A DNA stretch of 22,658 nt, taken from NCBI GenBank assembly GCA_964476375.1, contig CAYYZW010000102.1, forward strand, positions 1 through 22,658, written 5' to 3'. A model generated the notes under the pieces. That model was not told where the DNA came from, did not search any database, and worked only from the letters and a program-made list of their open reading frames with translations. The position numbers were made by a program, and so were the translations under genes. Of this stretch, positions 14,633-22,111 are shown piece by piece; position 1 is the first letter of the stretch, and each line of letters begins with the position of its first letter. Origin of the DNA: SAT2750 sp964476375. GTDB lineage: Bacteria; Planctomycetota; Planctomycetia; Pirellulales; Pirellulaceae.

Positions 14633-16018
14633 ATGTCTTCTGAACTGCGAAATATCCCCGCCGTGCATGAGTTGCTGCAGCATCCGCTGCTGGAGGAACC
14701 TGTGCGGATTCATGGCCAGCAGGTCGTCACACTTCACATCCGGCAACACCTGGATGACCTCCGCAACCAGCTTCTCGCCGAGCCAGGACGTCCGGCCACA
14801 ACAGCTGAACAGATTGCCAGCCAGGTTGCGGAGCGGATTGGACATGGGGAGATACCCTCTCTCAGGCCTGTCATCAACGCCACCGGCATCCTGCTTCATA
14901 CCGGCCTTGGTCGGGCACCACTGGCGGATGAGGCCTGGGATGCAATTCACGCCGTCGCCAGGGGGTATTCCAGCGTGGAAGTCAATCTGGATAGTGGAAC
15001 ACGTTCGCAAAGAGTGACCGCAGTCGAATCCCTGCTCCTGCGGCTTGTCGGTGGAGAGGCAGCCACGGTCGTCAACAACAACGCGGGTGCCACCGTGCTG
15101 GCACTGGCAGCCCTTGCGGCCGGCAGGGAAGTGATCGTCTCGCGGGGGCAGCTCGTGGAGATTGGTGGCAGTTTCCGAATGCCCGACGTGATGGCCGCCA
15201 GTGGAGCGACAATGCGGGAAGTGGGAACAACCAACAAGACCCACCTCGAGGATTACCGCCGGGCGATTAATGAACAGAGCGGGGCCCTGTTGCGGGTACA
15301 CACGAGCAACTACCGGATCGAGGGTTTCAGCCAGGCGGTCCCACTTGAAGAACTGGTGGCACTTGGCCAGGAGCATGACCTCCCGGTGATTGACGACATC
15401 GGGTCAGGCGCCCTTTACGATTACAGCGAATTCGGAATCGGTGGAGAACCCCTGGCGGCATCGAGCCTGAAAACGGGGGCCGACATCGTCCTGTTCAGCG
15501 GTGACAAGCTGCTGGGAGGTCCCCAGTGCGGGATCGTGGTCGGTCGCGCGGCGTTGCTCAAGAAGATCAGCAGCCATCCACTGATGCGGGCCCTGCGGGT
15601 CGACAAGATAACACTGGCCGCCCTGGCGGCGACCCTGCGCATCTACCAGGATCCCGCCATGGCCACCGAACGCATTCCTCTCCTGAAGCTACTCTCGACT
15701 CCACTCGCGGTCCTCCAGGAACGAGCGGAATCGATTGCCAGCCAGCTGGATGGAGCGACCGGCCTGGAATCCGCAGAGCCGGTGCCGGACATCACCTACC
15801 TGGGGGGTGGATCGGTTCCGACCCAGGAAATCGAGACCTGGACCGTTGCCATCACGCCCCAGGACATCTCGCTGGACATGTTGGCCAGGCAACTCCGCAA
15901 TCTTTCACCTGCCATCATGGGCAGGGTCCACCAGGGCCGCCTGGTCTTGGACCTGCGTTCCGTTTTCCCGGCCCAGGATGCCCAGCTTGTCGAAGGACTG
16001 GTCCAGACGCTTTCCTGA
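14633..16018 (+). CDS. selA: L-seryl-tRNA(Sec) selenium transferase (selenocysteine synthase) SelA
   Basis: SelA is a pyridoxal-phosphate enzyme that converts Ser-tRNA(Sec) to Sec-tRNA(Sec) using selenophosphate. The 461-residue product (E. coli 463) has the N-terminal tRNA-binding domain (IPAVHELLQHPLL onward). INATGILLHTGLGRAPL follows at 81-97, and the core has VNNNAGATVLAL (147-158) and EIGGSFRMPDV. The cofactor lysine is Lys292 in FSGDKLLGGPQCG (288-300), and HPLMRALRVDK follows downstream. All landmarks are intact. It follows selB and is probably co-transcribed. Together with SelB and the UGA-containing SelW-like gene it shows that this genome decodes selenocysteine. SelD and the Sec tRNA gene lie outside the window. 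Confidence 0.97.
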   Translation: MSSELRNIPAVHELLQHPLLEEPVRIHGQQVVTLHIRQHLDDLRNQLLAEPGRPATTAEQIASQVAERIGHGEIPSLRPVINATGILLHTGLGRAPLADEAWDAIHAVARGYSSVEVNLDSGTRSQRVTAVESLLLRLVGGEAATVVNNNAGATVLALAALAAGREVIVSRGQLVEIGGSFRMPDVMAASGATMREVGTTNKTHLEDYRRAINEQSGALLRVHTSNYRIEGFSQAVPLEELVALGQEHDLPVIDDIGSGALYDYSEFGIGGEPLAASSLKTGADIVLFSGDKLLGGPQCGIVVGRAALLKKISSHPLMRALRVDKITLAALAATLRIYQDPAMATERIPLLKLLSTPLAVLQERAESIASQLDGATGLESAEPVPDITYLGGGSVPTQEIETWTVAITPQDISLDMLARQLRNLSPAIMGRVHQGRLVLDLRSVFPAQDAQLVEGLVQTLS

Positions 16019-16022
16019 ATAG

Positions 16023-16048
16023 AGCGGGGCAGTTTTGTCCGCCTCGCT
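16023..16048 (+). terminator. Hairpin just after selA, possible terminator
   Basis: AGCGGGGC (16023-16030) pairs with GCCTCGCT (16041-16048) with one G-U pair and a 10-nt loop, five bases after the selA stop. No U-tract follows, so termination is uncertain. Confidence 0.25.
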
Positions 16049-16075
16049 TCCCACCCCTCCCAATCGTGCCATAGA

Positions 16076-17071
16076 ATGAAAACAAGAAAGCCCATTTCCA
16101 GGACGATCCTTTCTCCCTGCGACAGGGGGCAATGGGGAGGATCCCTGTCAGGAAAACAAGTCGTGGCCCATTACCCAGTCCACCTTGAATGCACCCTCCA
16201 TGCGACCGGCATCGTCCGCCGTCTTTGGCAGCGACCCCGGACGCTCATGACCATCTGCTGCCTGGCGTTGTTTTCCTTTGGTCTCCCCGGGGCGGTTGCC
16301 CAGGAATGGATTCTCTCGCCCGACCAGCACGCCTGGGGGCACTGCAAGCCGGGGAGCTGGAAGACCGTCCGTGTGATCAGTGACATGCTCGACAAGGAAG
16401 GCACGGTCACCAGCACGACAAAAACCGAGACCACCACGACACTGGTCGGGAAAAAAGGCAACAACTACACGCTGGAAGTGGAGGTGACGGTGGAGATCGG
16501 GGACCGTCGCATCACCTCGGAACCAAAACAGATCACCCGAAGCTTCACGGTCAATGGCGACGGAAAAATCAACCTCAAGCGTCAGGGAAAAGCAGAGGAA
16601 CTGGATTTCAACGGAACCTCCATTCCTGTGGACAAGCTGGAGGTGACCCTGCGCGGCGAGATCGGGCGGCGGCAGAGCGTGGTGCTGGCAAACAAGGAGG
16701 TGGCCCCCTTCATCTTCCGCCGCACGACCATGCTGTTCGATAACGAGAACACCCAGCAGTACCACACCCAGGTCTCGGTCGAAGAGCACGGGCTGGCCCA
16801 CAAGGTCCTCGGTGAAACCAAAACTGTCTGTCACCTCAAGACAGTCCACACGCAAAACAAGAAAGTAACGACCACCGACGAGACTTACTGTGCGGATGTC
16901 CCGGGTGGCATTATCGCTCACCGGTCCTTCGAAACGAACGAGGCCGACATGGTGACACGACGCAGCACGCTGGAGCTGATCGACTATGGAACCAAGGACA
17001 ACGCGGGACGACGCAAGGGAAAACGCACCGGTAAACCGGAAGAGGAGGACCCTGATCCCGAATCACCATAA
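16076..17071 (+). CDS. Exported hypothetical protein
   Basis: I do not recognise the family. The reading frame encodes up to 331 residues. A hydrophobic signal segment (TICCLALFSFGLPGAVAQ) lies at about 58-76 and would be cut after AVA. The mature part is beta-rich, with many Thr/Val/Lys residues. It includes CKPGSWKTVRVISD and several conserved-looking cysteines (HLKTVH and TYCADVPGG regions), and it ends in a charged Lys/Glu/Asp/Pro tail. The start is uncertain. ATG 16076 leaves an unusually long stretch before the signal segment. GTG 16163 has AGGA upstream. ATG 16247 begins exactly at the hydrophobic core but lacks basic residues before it. It lies between selA and guaB with its own spacing, and nothing links it to selenium metabolism. 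Confidence 0.65.
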   Translation: MKTRKPISRTILSPCDRGQWGGSLSGKQVVAHYPVHLECTLHATGIVRRLWQRPRTLMTICCLALFSFGLPGAVAQEWILSPDQHAWGHCKPGSWKTVRVISDMLDKEGTVTSTTKTETTTTLVGKKGNNYTLEVEVTVEIGDRRITSEPKQITRSFTVNGDGKINLKRQGKAEELDFNGTSIPVDKLEVTLRGEIGRRQSVVLANKEVAPFIFRRTTMLFDNENTQQYHTQVSVEEHGLAHKVLGETKTVCHLKTVHTQNKKVTTTDETYCADVPGGIIAHRSFETNEADMVTRRSTLELIDYGTKDNAGRRKGKRTGKPEEEDPDPESP

Positions 17072-17099
17072 CGGTGCGTCCCCCGGCTGACCGGGTGGA

Positions 17100-17128
17100 T
17101 TGCCAAATTTTCTACACAAGGACATAAT
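17100..17128 (+). promoter_or_regulatory. Sigma-70-type promoter of guaB
   Basis: TTGCCA (17100-17105) and CATAAT (17123-17128) are separated by exactly 17 bp, each with one mismatch to consensus. Transcription would begin about 17135, giving guaB a leader of roughly 70 nt and removing the in-frame ATG at 17127. Confidence 0.65.
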
Positions 17129-17204
17129 GCTTCATTCCCCTGGCAGCCACCTGGTGCCATCTCCACACAGCCCCCACTCTCCTCTCTTTTCGAGCTCCCT
17201 GAAC

Positions 17205-18677
17205 ATGGACGAGAAGATCAAGTACACCGGCATCACTTTTGATGATGTCCTGCTGGAACCCGCTTACAGCGAGGTGGTGCCGGCCGATGTCGCGACGGCC
17301 ACACGGCTGACAGCTCGTATCAACCTGAATATTCCGCTGCTCAGTGCCCCCATGGACACTGTCACAGAGAGCGCCATGGCAATCGCCCTGGCAGAAGTAG
17401 GGGGGCTCGGCGTGATCCACAAGAACATGTCGATCGAGGACCAGAGGGACGAGGTCCACAAGGTAAAACGAAGTGCCAACGGCATTATCCCCGACCCGGT
17501 TACACTGCCGCCCGACTCGTCGGTGGCCAGAGCCCAGGACTTGATGGACCAGCACAACGTGTCGGGCGTTCCCATTGTGGATGGCTCGAAAAAGCTTGTC
17601 GGTATCCTCACTCGGCGTGACCTGCGCTTCCTGGAAGACGACAACCTGTCCGTTTCGGAGGTGATGACCAGTGAGAACCTGATCACGGCCACGGGAACTG
17701 TAACGCTTGAGCAAGCTGAACAGATTTTAACGGCTAAAAAAGTAGAGAAGCTTTTACTGGTTGACGATGAATACAAACTGACGGGCCTGATTACGATCAA
17801 AGACATCGACATGATGAAGCAGTACCCGGATGCATGTAAGGATGCGTCTGGGCGACTGCGTGTCGGGGCGGCGATCGGCGTTTTTGACCTGGAAAGGGCT
17901 GAAAATCTGATTGAAAAAGGAGTCGACGTACTGGTCGTCGATTCTGCCCACGGTCATTCCAAGAACGTCATTGAAACAGTTAAGGAGATAAAGAAAAGAT
18001 GGGATATCGACGTCATCGCGGGTAACGTGGCAACCCGCGAAGGCTGCCTCGACCTGGCAAAGGCCGGGGCGGACGCCGTCAAGGTTGGTATCGGACCAGG
18101 TTCGATCTGCACGACCCGGGTTATTTCCGGCGTCGGCGTACCCCAGATCACCGCGGTTTACGAGGCCGCCAAGGCAGCGGCGGAAGCGGATATCCCGATC
18201 ATTGCAGACGGAGGAATTCGTTACTCAGGCGACGTTACCAAGGCCATTGTGGCCGGTGCCAACTGCGTCATGATCGGTGGGCTTTTTGCCGGCCTGGCAG
18301 AAAGTCCCGGCCAGATGATCCTTTACCAGGGACGGACCTTCAAGTCCTACCGGGGCATGGGATCCCTCGGAGCGATGGTCAAGGGTTCCAGTGAACGATA
18401 CCGGCAGGGAACACCGGGCAAGGGAAAACTAGTTCCAGAAGGAGTGGAGGGTCGAGTTCCGTTCAAGGGTTCCTTGAGCGACTACGTCTACCAGCTCGTT
18501 GGCGGCCTGCGGGCTGGCATGGGCTACTGCGGCACTTCCACGATCGATGAATTAAGGGTCAAGGCGAGTTTCATACGAGTTACCGCAGCCAGTACTCGGG
18601 AGAGCCATCCGCATGATATCGCGATCACACAAGAATCCCCCAACTACAGCCCGGAGTACCCAACGGGCAACGAGTAA
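17205..18677 (+). CDS. guaB: Inosine-5'-monophosphate dehydrogenase
   Basis: GuaB oxidises IMP to XMP with NAD+, the committed step to guanine nucleotides. The 490-residue product (E. coli 488) begins DEKIKYTGITFDDVLLEPA. It has the substrate-region SAPMDTVTES (48-57) and two CBS domains at about 95-205. The catalytic Cys302 lies in GPGSICTTR (298-305), followed by IADGGIRYSGD, GGLFAGLAESPG and the flap YRGMGSLGAM. I chose ATG 17205 by family alignment. An in-frame ATG at 17127 has AAGGA nearby but lies within the -10 box of a good promoter, so it should not be transcribed. DNA of the second CBS domain is clearly less GC-rich than its surroundings. The 3' end overlaps the next gene. Confidence 0.96.
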   Translation: MDEKIKYTGITFDDVLLEPAYSEVVPADVATATRLTARINLNIPLLSAPMDTVTESAMAIALAEVGGLGVIHKNMSIEDQRDEVHKVKRSANGIIPDPVTLPPDSSVARAQDLMDQHNVSGVPIVDGSKKLVGILTRRDLRFLEDDNLSVSEVMTSENLITATGTVTLEQAEQILTAKKVEKLLLVDDEYKLTGLITIKDIDMMKQYPDACKDASGRLRVGAAIGVFDLERAENLIEKGVDVLVVDSAHGHSKNVIETVKEIKKRWDIDVIAGNVATREGCLDLAKAGADAVKVGIGPGSICTTRVISGVGVPQITAVYEAAKAAAEADIPIIADGGIRYSGDVTKAIVAGANCVMIGGLFAGLAESPGQMILYQGRTFKSYRGMGSLGAMVKGSSERYRQGTPGKGKLVPEGVEGRVPFKGSLSDYVYQLVGGLRAGMGYCGTSTIDELRVKASFIRVTAASTRESHPHDIAITQESPNYSPEYPTGNE

Positions 18678-19911
18678 ACCTGGCTCCCCTTTCCCTCTCC
18701 GGTCGGCGTGTCGATTCCTGCCTGCCACCGTGGTGCTGATGCTGGCCACCCTGGCGTGGTACTCGCTGCAGGCCGCAGATCCACTCTTCCGGCCCAGCGG
18801 CAGACCCCAGGTCCAGCTTGATCGTGGTTCCTCGTTCAAGCTGAAGATAAAACCCTCCCCGGCACCGTCCAGGTCGCCTGCTGCCGAGTCCGAACTCCCC
18901 CCCACAAGGATCCAGTTGCTGCCCACGCAGCCGACGCCCCCGATTGACGTGCCCAGCCGACAGGAGGCGAATGACTTTATCGACGTCCCCTCAACGGCCC
19001 CAATCGAAGAGGCTCCACTGGCCCCACCTGAATTCATCCTCCTCCCTTCCAGTGGCCAGCAGACCGCTGAACCAGCCGAAAGGCCGGCACTCCTGGAGGA
19101 GGCGGGGCAGGCAGGGATGCCACCAGGACTGGAGCCACCGAACACGGAGAACCACCAGCAGGATACCTTCCAGGAAGACTTCCTGGTCATCCCCACCCTG
19201 CTTCTTCAAGAAGAGGACGTGGAGGACGCGGGCAATCCGATCCTGAATTGCCGAAGTGTCAGTTGCGAGGAGACGATCCGGCAATTACGACCCACCCCTC
19301 TCTCCTCGATCCTGCTGGATGTCACACCCTCGTTCAATCCGAACCTCAGTGAGCCTCCCGCACGGCTCCAGGAAGAAGTCCGCCAGTGGAAAGACCAGCA
19401 GGGCAAAGCTATCGCCAGTGGCCGGTTGGCAGACGTGAAGTTCGGCAGGGTGGTTATCCAGCTGGAAGATGGTAGCCAGCAACCATTCCCCCTGGACAAG
19501 CTCAGTGATATTGACCGCTGCTACGTCTCGGACACCTGGGGATTTCCACTGGATTGCCAGCTTGCCGGGGACGCCTCCTCACGTCGCGACTATACCCCGA
19601 TCACGCTCAACTGGACCGCCTCGGCACTCTGCAAACGACCTGGCTACTTTGAGGACGAGGGGCTTGAACGCTATGGCTTTACCGCCGGACCCTGGATCCA
19701 GCCACTGCGAAGCGGTGCCCGTTTCCTGGCCGACCTGGCAATCGTTCCCTACCGCGCGGGGATTCATCCTCACAACGAGTGTATCTACACGCTGGGGGTT
19801 TTCCGTCCCGGCTCTCCGGCACCGACCATTCGCCCCGGCTTCCCGATCAGCATCAAGGGCGGGCTCTGGCAAGCGGGTGTCATGACAGGTGGCTTCTACC
19901 TGTTCCCCTAG
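18613..19911 (+). CDS. Exported SHD1-domain protein of planctomycete type
   Basis: The 432-residue product has a basic N-terminal stretch and a hydrophobic signal or anchor segment (TVVLMLATLAWYSLQAAD, 39-56). A long Pro/Glu/Ser-rich linker follows (about 60-205). A short module at 212-250 contains LRPTPLSSILLDVTPSF. A SLA1-homology (SHD1) domain lies at about 257-306 (QWKDQQGK, ADVKFGRVVIQLEDG, PLDKLSDIDRCYV). The C-terminal module (about 330-432) has CKRPGYFEDEGLERYG, NECIYTLGVFRPGS and Cys340/Cys390, which I associate with exported planctomycete proteins. The function of such proteins is unknown. ATG 18613 has GGGAG about eight bases upstream and overlaps guaB by 65 bp. A start inside the signal segment (GTG or ATG around 18730-18741) is a less likely alternative. 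Confidence 0.8.
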   Translation: MISRSHKNPPTTARSTQRATSKPGSPFPLRSACRFLPATVVLMLATLAWYSLQAADPLFRPSGRPQVQLDRGSSFKLKIKPSPAPSRSPAAESELPPTRIQLLPTQPTPPIDVPSRQEANDFIDVPSTAPIEEAPLAPPEFILLPSSGQQTAEPAERPALLEEAGQAGMPPGLEPPNTENHQQDTFQEDFLVIPTLLLQEEDVEDAGNPILNCRSVSCEETIRQLRPTPLSSILLDVTPSFNPNLSEPPARLQEEVRQWKDQQGKAIASGRLADVKFGRVVIQLEDGSQQPFPLDKLSDIDRCYVSDTWGFPLDCQLAGDASSRRDYTPITLNWTASALCKRPGYFEDEGLERYGFTAGPWIQPLRSGARFLADLAIVPYRAGIHPHNECIYTLGVFRPGSPAPTIRPGFPISIKGGLWQAGVMTGGFYLFP

Positions 19912-19930
19912 CAGCAGCCTGCTCGCGCGA

Positions 19931-20152
19931 CTAGGACAACCCGCCCCGGCAAATGCCATCCCCGCAACGAGGACGTCCACACCCCTGGACAGGAAGCGAG
20001 GAGCTTGACTGGGAGGCATGGGCGGCAGGCACGCTGAACTGGCGAGTTAATGCGTTGCTGCCGCACTCCGGACACTGCTGGCCCCGGTCCTCCCGCACCA
20101 GCAATTCAAATTCGATGTCACAGGCGTTACAGGCGTACTCGTAAATCGGCAT
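19931..20152 (-). CDS. FmdB-family zinc ribbon protein
   Basis: The 73-residue product begins MPIYEYACNACDIEFELLV, which is diagnostic for the FmdB putative regulatory zinc-ribbon family. Two CxxC pairs (Cys8/Cys11 and Cys27/Cys30) form the zinc site. The tail is Ser-rich and carries three more cysteines (58, 63, 68), possibly a second metal or redox site, as in some family members. The cellular role is not established. The ATG at 20150-20152 fits the family start, with GGGAGG upstream; the longer frame beyond it lacks similarity. It is divergent from nnrE with about 90 bp between starts and ends 19 bp from the stop of the convergent SHD1 gene. Confidence 0.88.
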   Translation of the reverse strand: MPIYEYACNACDIEFELLVREDRGQQCPECGSNALTRQFSVPAAHASQSSSSLPVQGCGRPRCGDGICRGGLS

Positions 20153-20215
20153 CGTCGACCATTCCCTCCCGGTTGTCCCGTGACTGCCTGATATCGGCTG
20201 GCAGGCTATCCATTG

Positions 20216-20221
20216 TATAAT
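20216..20221 (+). promoter_or_regulatory. Candidate -10 box for nnrE
   Basis: A perfect TATAAT lies 19 bp before the nnrE ATG in the nnrE/FmdB divergent region. No clear -35 box is seen. The implied leader would be only about 13 nt for ATG 20241, or about 34 nt for the in-frame ATG at 20262. Confidence 0.4.
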
Positions 20222-20240
20222 CGTCCTTCGCCTCCCAGCA

Positions 20241-20948
20241 ATGCCTGAAATTCTGCCCTGCATGGATATCCTGACTCGACAACAAGCCCGCCAGGTCGAT
20301 CAGCTCGCCACCGGCGAGTATGGGATCTCCAGCCTTGCCCTGATGGAAGAGGCGGGCAGGACATCCGCCATGCTCCTCGACGAGCTTCACCGTGACCAGG
20401 ACCCTCGCAGCGTGCTGATCGTGTGTGGGAAGGGAAATAACGGGGGAGATGGCCTGGTCATGGCCCGGCACCTGCAACCACTCGGCTACCAGGTGAGCGT
20501 GGTCCTTGGGCATCCTGACGAGGTACTCTCGACGGACACCCGGGCCAACCTGCAGCAGCTCCAGGACAATCCACTCCCGGGAGTCACGCTCCTTCGCCAC
20601 CAGACGACCAGGGAAAAGATGGAACAGCTCACCAGTGCCTGCTGGTTAATCGATGCCATGCTGGGGACCGGCAGCCAGGGTGACCCCCGCTCTCCTACGG
20701 ATGATGCCATCCGGTGGCTCAACGAGAGGGATGACCGCCGCGTCGCACTGGACATTCCCAGCGGACTGGACTGTGACAGTGGAGAGACCGGAACCCCCTG
20801 TTTCCAGGCCGGGCATACTTTTACTTTCGTCGCCCCCAAGCCAGGCCTGCTCCTGGAATCTCGCCAACTCCAGGTTGGCCAGATCCACGTGATCGATATC
20901 GGCATCCCCCCGGAACTGCTCCAGCGGGTCGTGGGCCGGGAATCCTAG
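20241..20948 (+). CDS. nnrE: NAD(P)H-hydrate epimerase (YjeF N-terminal domain)
   Basis: NnrE epimerises the R form of damaged, hydrated NAD(P)H to the S form, so that the companion dehydratase NnrD can repair it. The 235-residue product matches a stand-alone YjeF N-terminal domain: TRQQARQVDQLA, then ALMEEAGR, the nucleotide-binding VCGKGNNGGDGLVMARHL, DAMLGTG, ALDIPSGLDCDSG, and AGHTFTFVAPKPGLLL near the end. Many bacteria fuse this domain to the dehydratase, but here it stands alone and no dehydratase gene is visible nearby. The start may be ATG 20241 or ATG 20262, seven codons later. Neither has a Shine-Dalgarno sequence. The gene converges on the exported protein gene at 20981, with 32 bp between stops. 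Confidence 0.93.
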   Translation: MPEILPCMDILTRQQARQVDQLATGEYGISSLALMEEAGRTSAMLLDELHRDQDPRSVLIVCGKGNNGGDGLVMARHLQPLGYQVSVVLGHPDEVLSTDTRANLQQLQDNPLPGVTLLRHQTTREKMEQLTSACWLIDAMLGTGSQGDPRSPTDDAIRWLNERDDRRVALDIPSGLDCDSGETGTPCFQAGHTFTFVAPKPGLLLESRQLQVGQIHVIDIGIPPELLQRVVGRES

Positions 20949-20980
20949 AAGGGACCCTGGCACACACGGCGGAAACAGGA

Positions 20981-22090
20981 TCAGGGCAGGCGGCTGACAT
21001 CCGGTGGCCGGCCAAGCTCCCTGGCCGCCTGGCCTGGGATCCCACCCAGCGCCCGTTCATCGTAAATCACCAGAGAATGCAAGGCATGGCCCAGCGGCCC
21101 AACCGGCCAGTCCCGTCCCCGGCCATCCCACAACAGGTCAACAAGATAATCGACCGAGTGGAGCATGCGGGGATCTTCAAGCTGGCCGGAAGGAAGTGAA
21201 AAGGCAAGCCATTCCAGGACATGGCCGCTGGTTCTTAGCCGCTCGGTCAGGTCCGCAGACTGTCCGCGACCGACAAACCAGCTGGTACTGAAACTCCCAT
21301 CGGAGTTCTGCAGCGTGAAAGTGTAACGGTGATACTGCTGAAGATACCCAGCCGCCTTTTCCCACTCGCCCTGGATCGGTTCCTGTCGCTGCTTCCTTTT
21401 CTCTACCGCGTAACTCAATCCCATCAGGCGGTGGGACCCCCCGCAGGTCGCCCCATTGACCGGTTGGGCCAGCTCCTGCTTGATCAGCTGCTGGATCGTC
21501 CAGCTTTCCCCGCGATCATTCTTCCAGCGGCTGTCACTCGGAAGATAGTGCGCCAGGCCAATCAGTTTGAAAGTAAGTTCATGGCCGGACCGACATCCTC
21601 GCTGTTCATGACGAACCAGGTCGGCAACGGTAAAGTCCTGTCCCGCCACCTTGATTCCATAGTCCATCCGCACCCGTGACTGGGCAAGCATCGCAAGCAA
21701 CTGCCCCTGGTGGCCTTCCAGCCCGGGGCCCTGGCGGGGGGCCGGAAGAGAATCCTGGATCTCCAGCAGGCGGATTCCCCGTGCTGGCTGGTTCCAGCAG
21801 AGCCAGCCGATCGCGTTGACGTGGCGGTCACCGGCATCCAGTTCCGTATCGATACCAAACGCGACCAGGCTGTGCATCACGGACCAGGGAGACTGCTCTG
21901 CCACACGTGGCGGCCGTTGATAATAGTATCTCAAGGTGCGCCGAATCTTCCCCTGGAGAGCCTGGAGCGGGGCCGACAGCGGCGGCCGGGACGGGGAGGG
22001 AAGGGGAGGCGGCAATGGCTGGCCGACCGCCTCACCAGCTACCAGGCAGGGCAGCACGAGGCCCAGCAGGATCCATACCCATGATCGCAT
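20981..22090 (-). CDS. Exported hypothetical protein, possibly alpha-toroid fold
   Basis: The 369-residue product begins with a signal peptide (RSWVWILLGLVLPCLVAG) and then a Pro-rich stretch. The mature part is dominated by helices with repeated small motifs, for example SPWSVMHSLVAFG near the start and GPLGHALHSLVIYDE near the end. It also contains NAIGWLCWNQPARG, GATCGGSHRLMGLSYAV and QNSDGSFSTSWF. The QNSDGSFSTSWF phrase resembles the Q-W/DGS repeats of alpha/alpha toroid proteins (prenyltransferase or terpene-cyclase-like), but I cannot name a catalytic site, so this is inference only. It starts 21 bp after the HEAT-repeat gene on the same strand and is probably in an operon with it. Confidence 0.75.
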   Translation of the reverse strand: MRSWVWILLGLVLPCLVAGEAVGQPLPPPLPSPSRPPLSAPLQALQGKIRRTLRYYYQRPPRVAEQSPWSVMHSLVAFGIDTELDAGDRHVNAIGWLCWNQPARGIRLLEIQDSLPAPRQGPGLEGHQGQLLAMLAQSRVRMDYGIKVAGQDFTVADLVRHEQRGCRSGHELTFKLIGLAHYLPSDSRWKNDRGESWTIQQLIKQELAQPVNGATCGGSHRLMGLSYAVEKRKQRQEPIQGEWEKAAGYLQQYHRYTFTLQNSDGSFSTSWFVGRGQSADLTERLRTSGHVLEWLAFSLPSGQLEDPRMLHSVDYLVDLLWDGRGRDWPVGPLGHALHSLVIYDERALGGIPGQAARELGRPPDVSRLP

Positions 22091-22111
22091 CCGAGTCGCC
22101 TCCCAGAAGCC

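Noticed and set aside
13766..15376. Long minus-strand frame (536 codons) across selB and selA
   Set aside because: Entirely antisense to two well-recognised genes; its translation has no recognisable domain.
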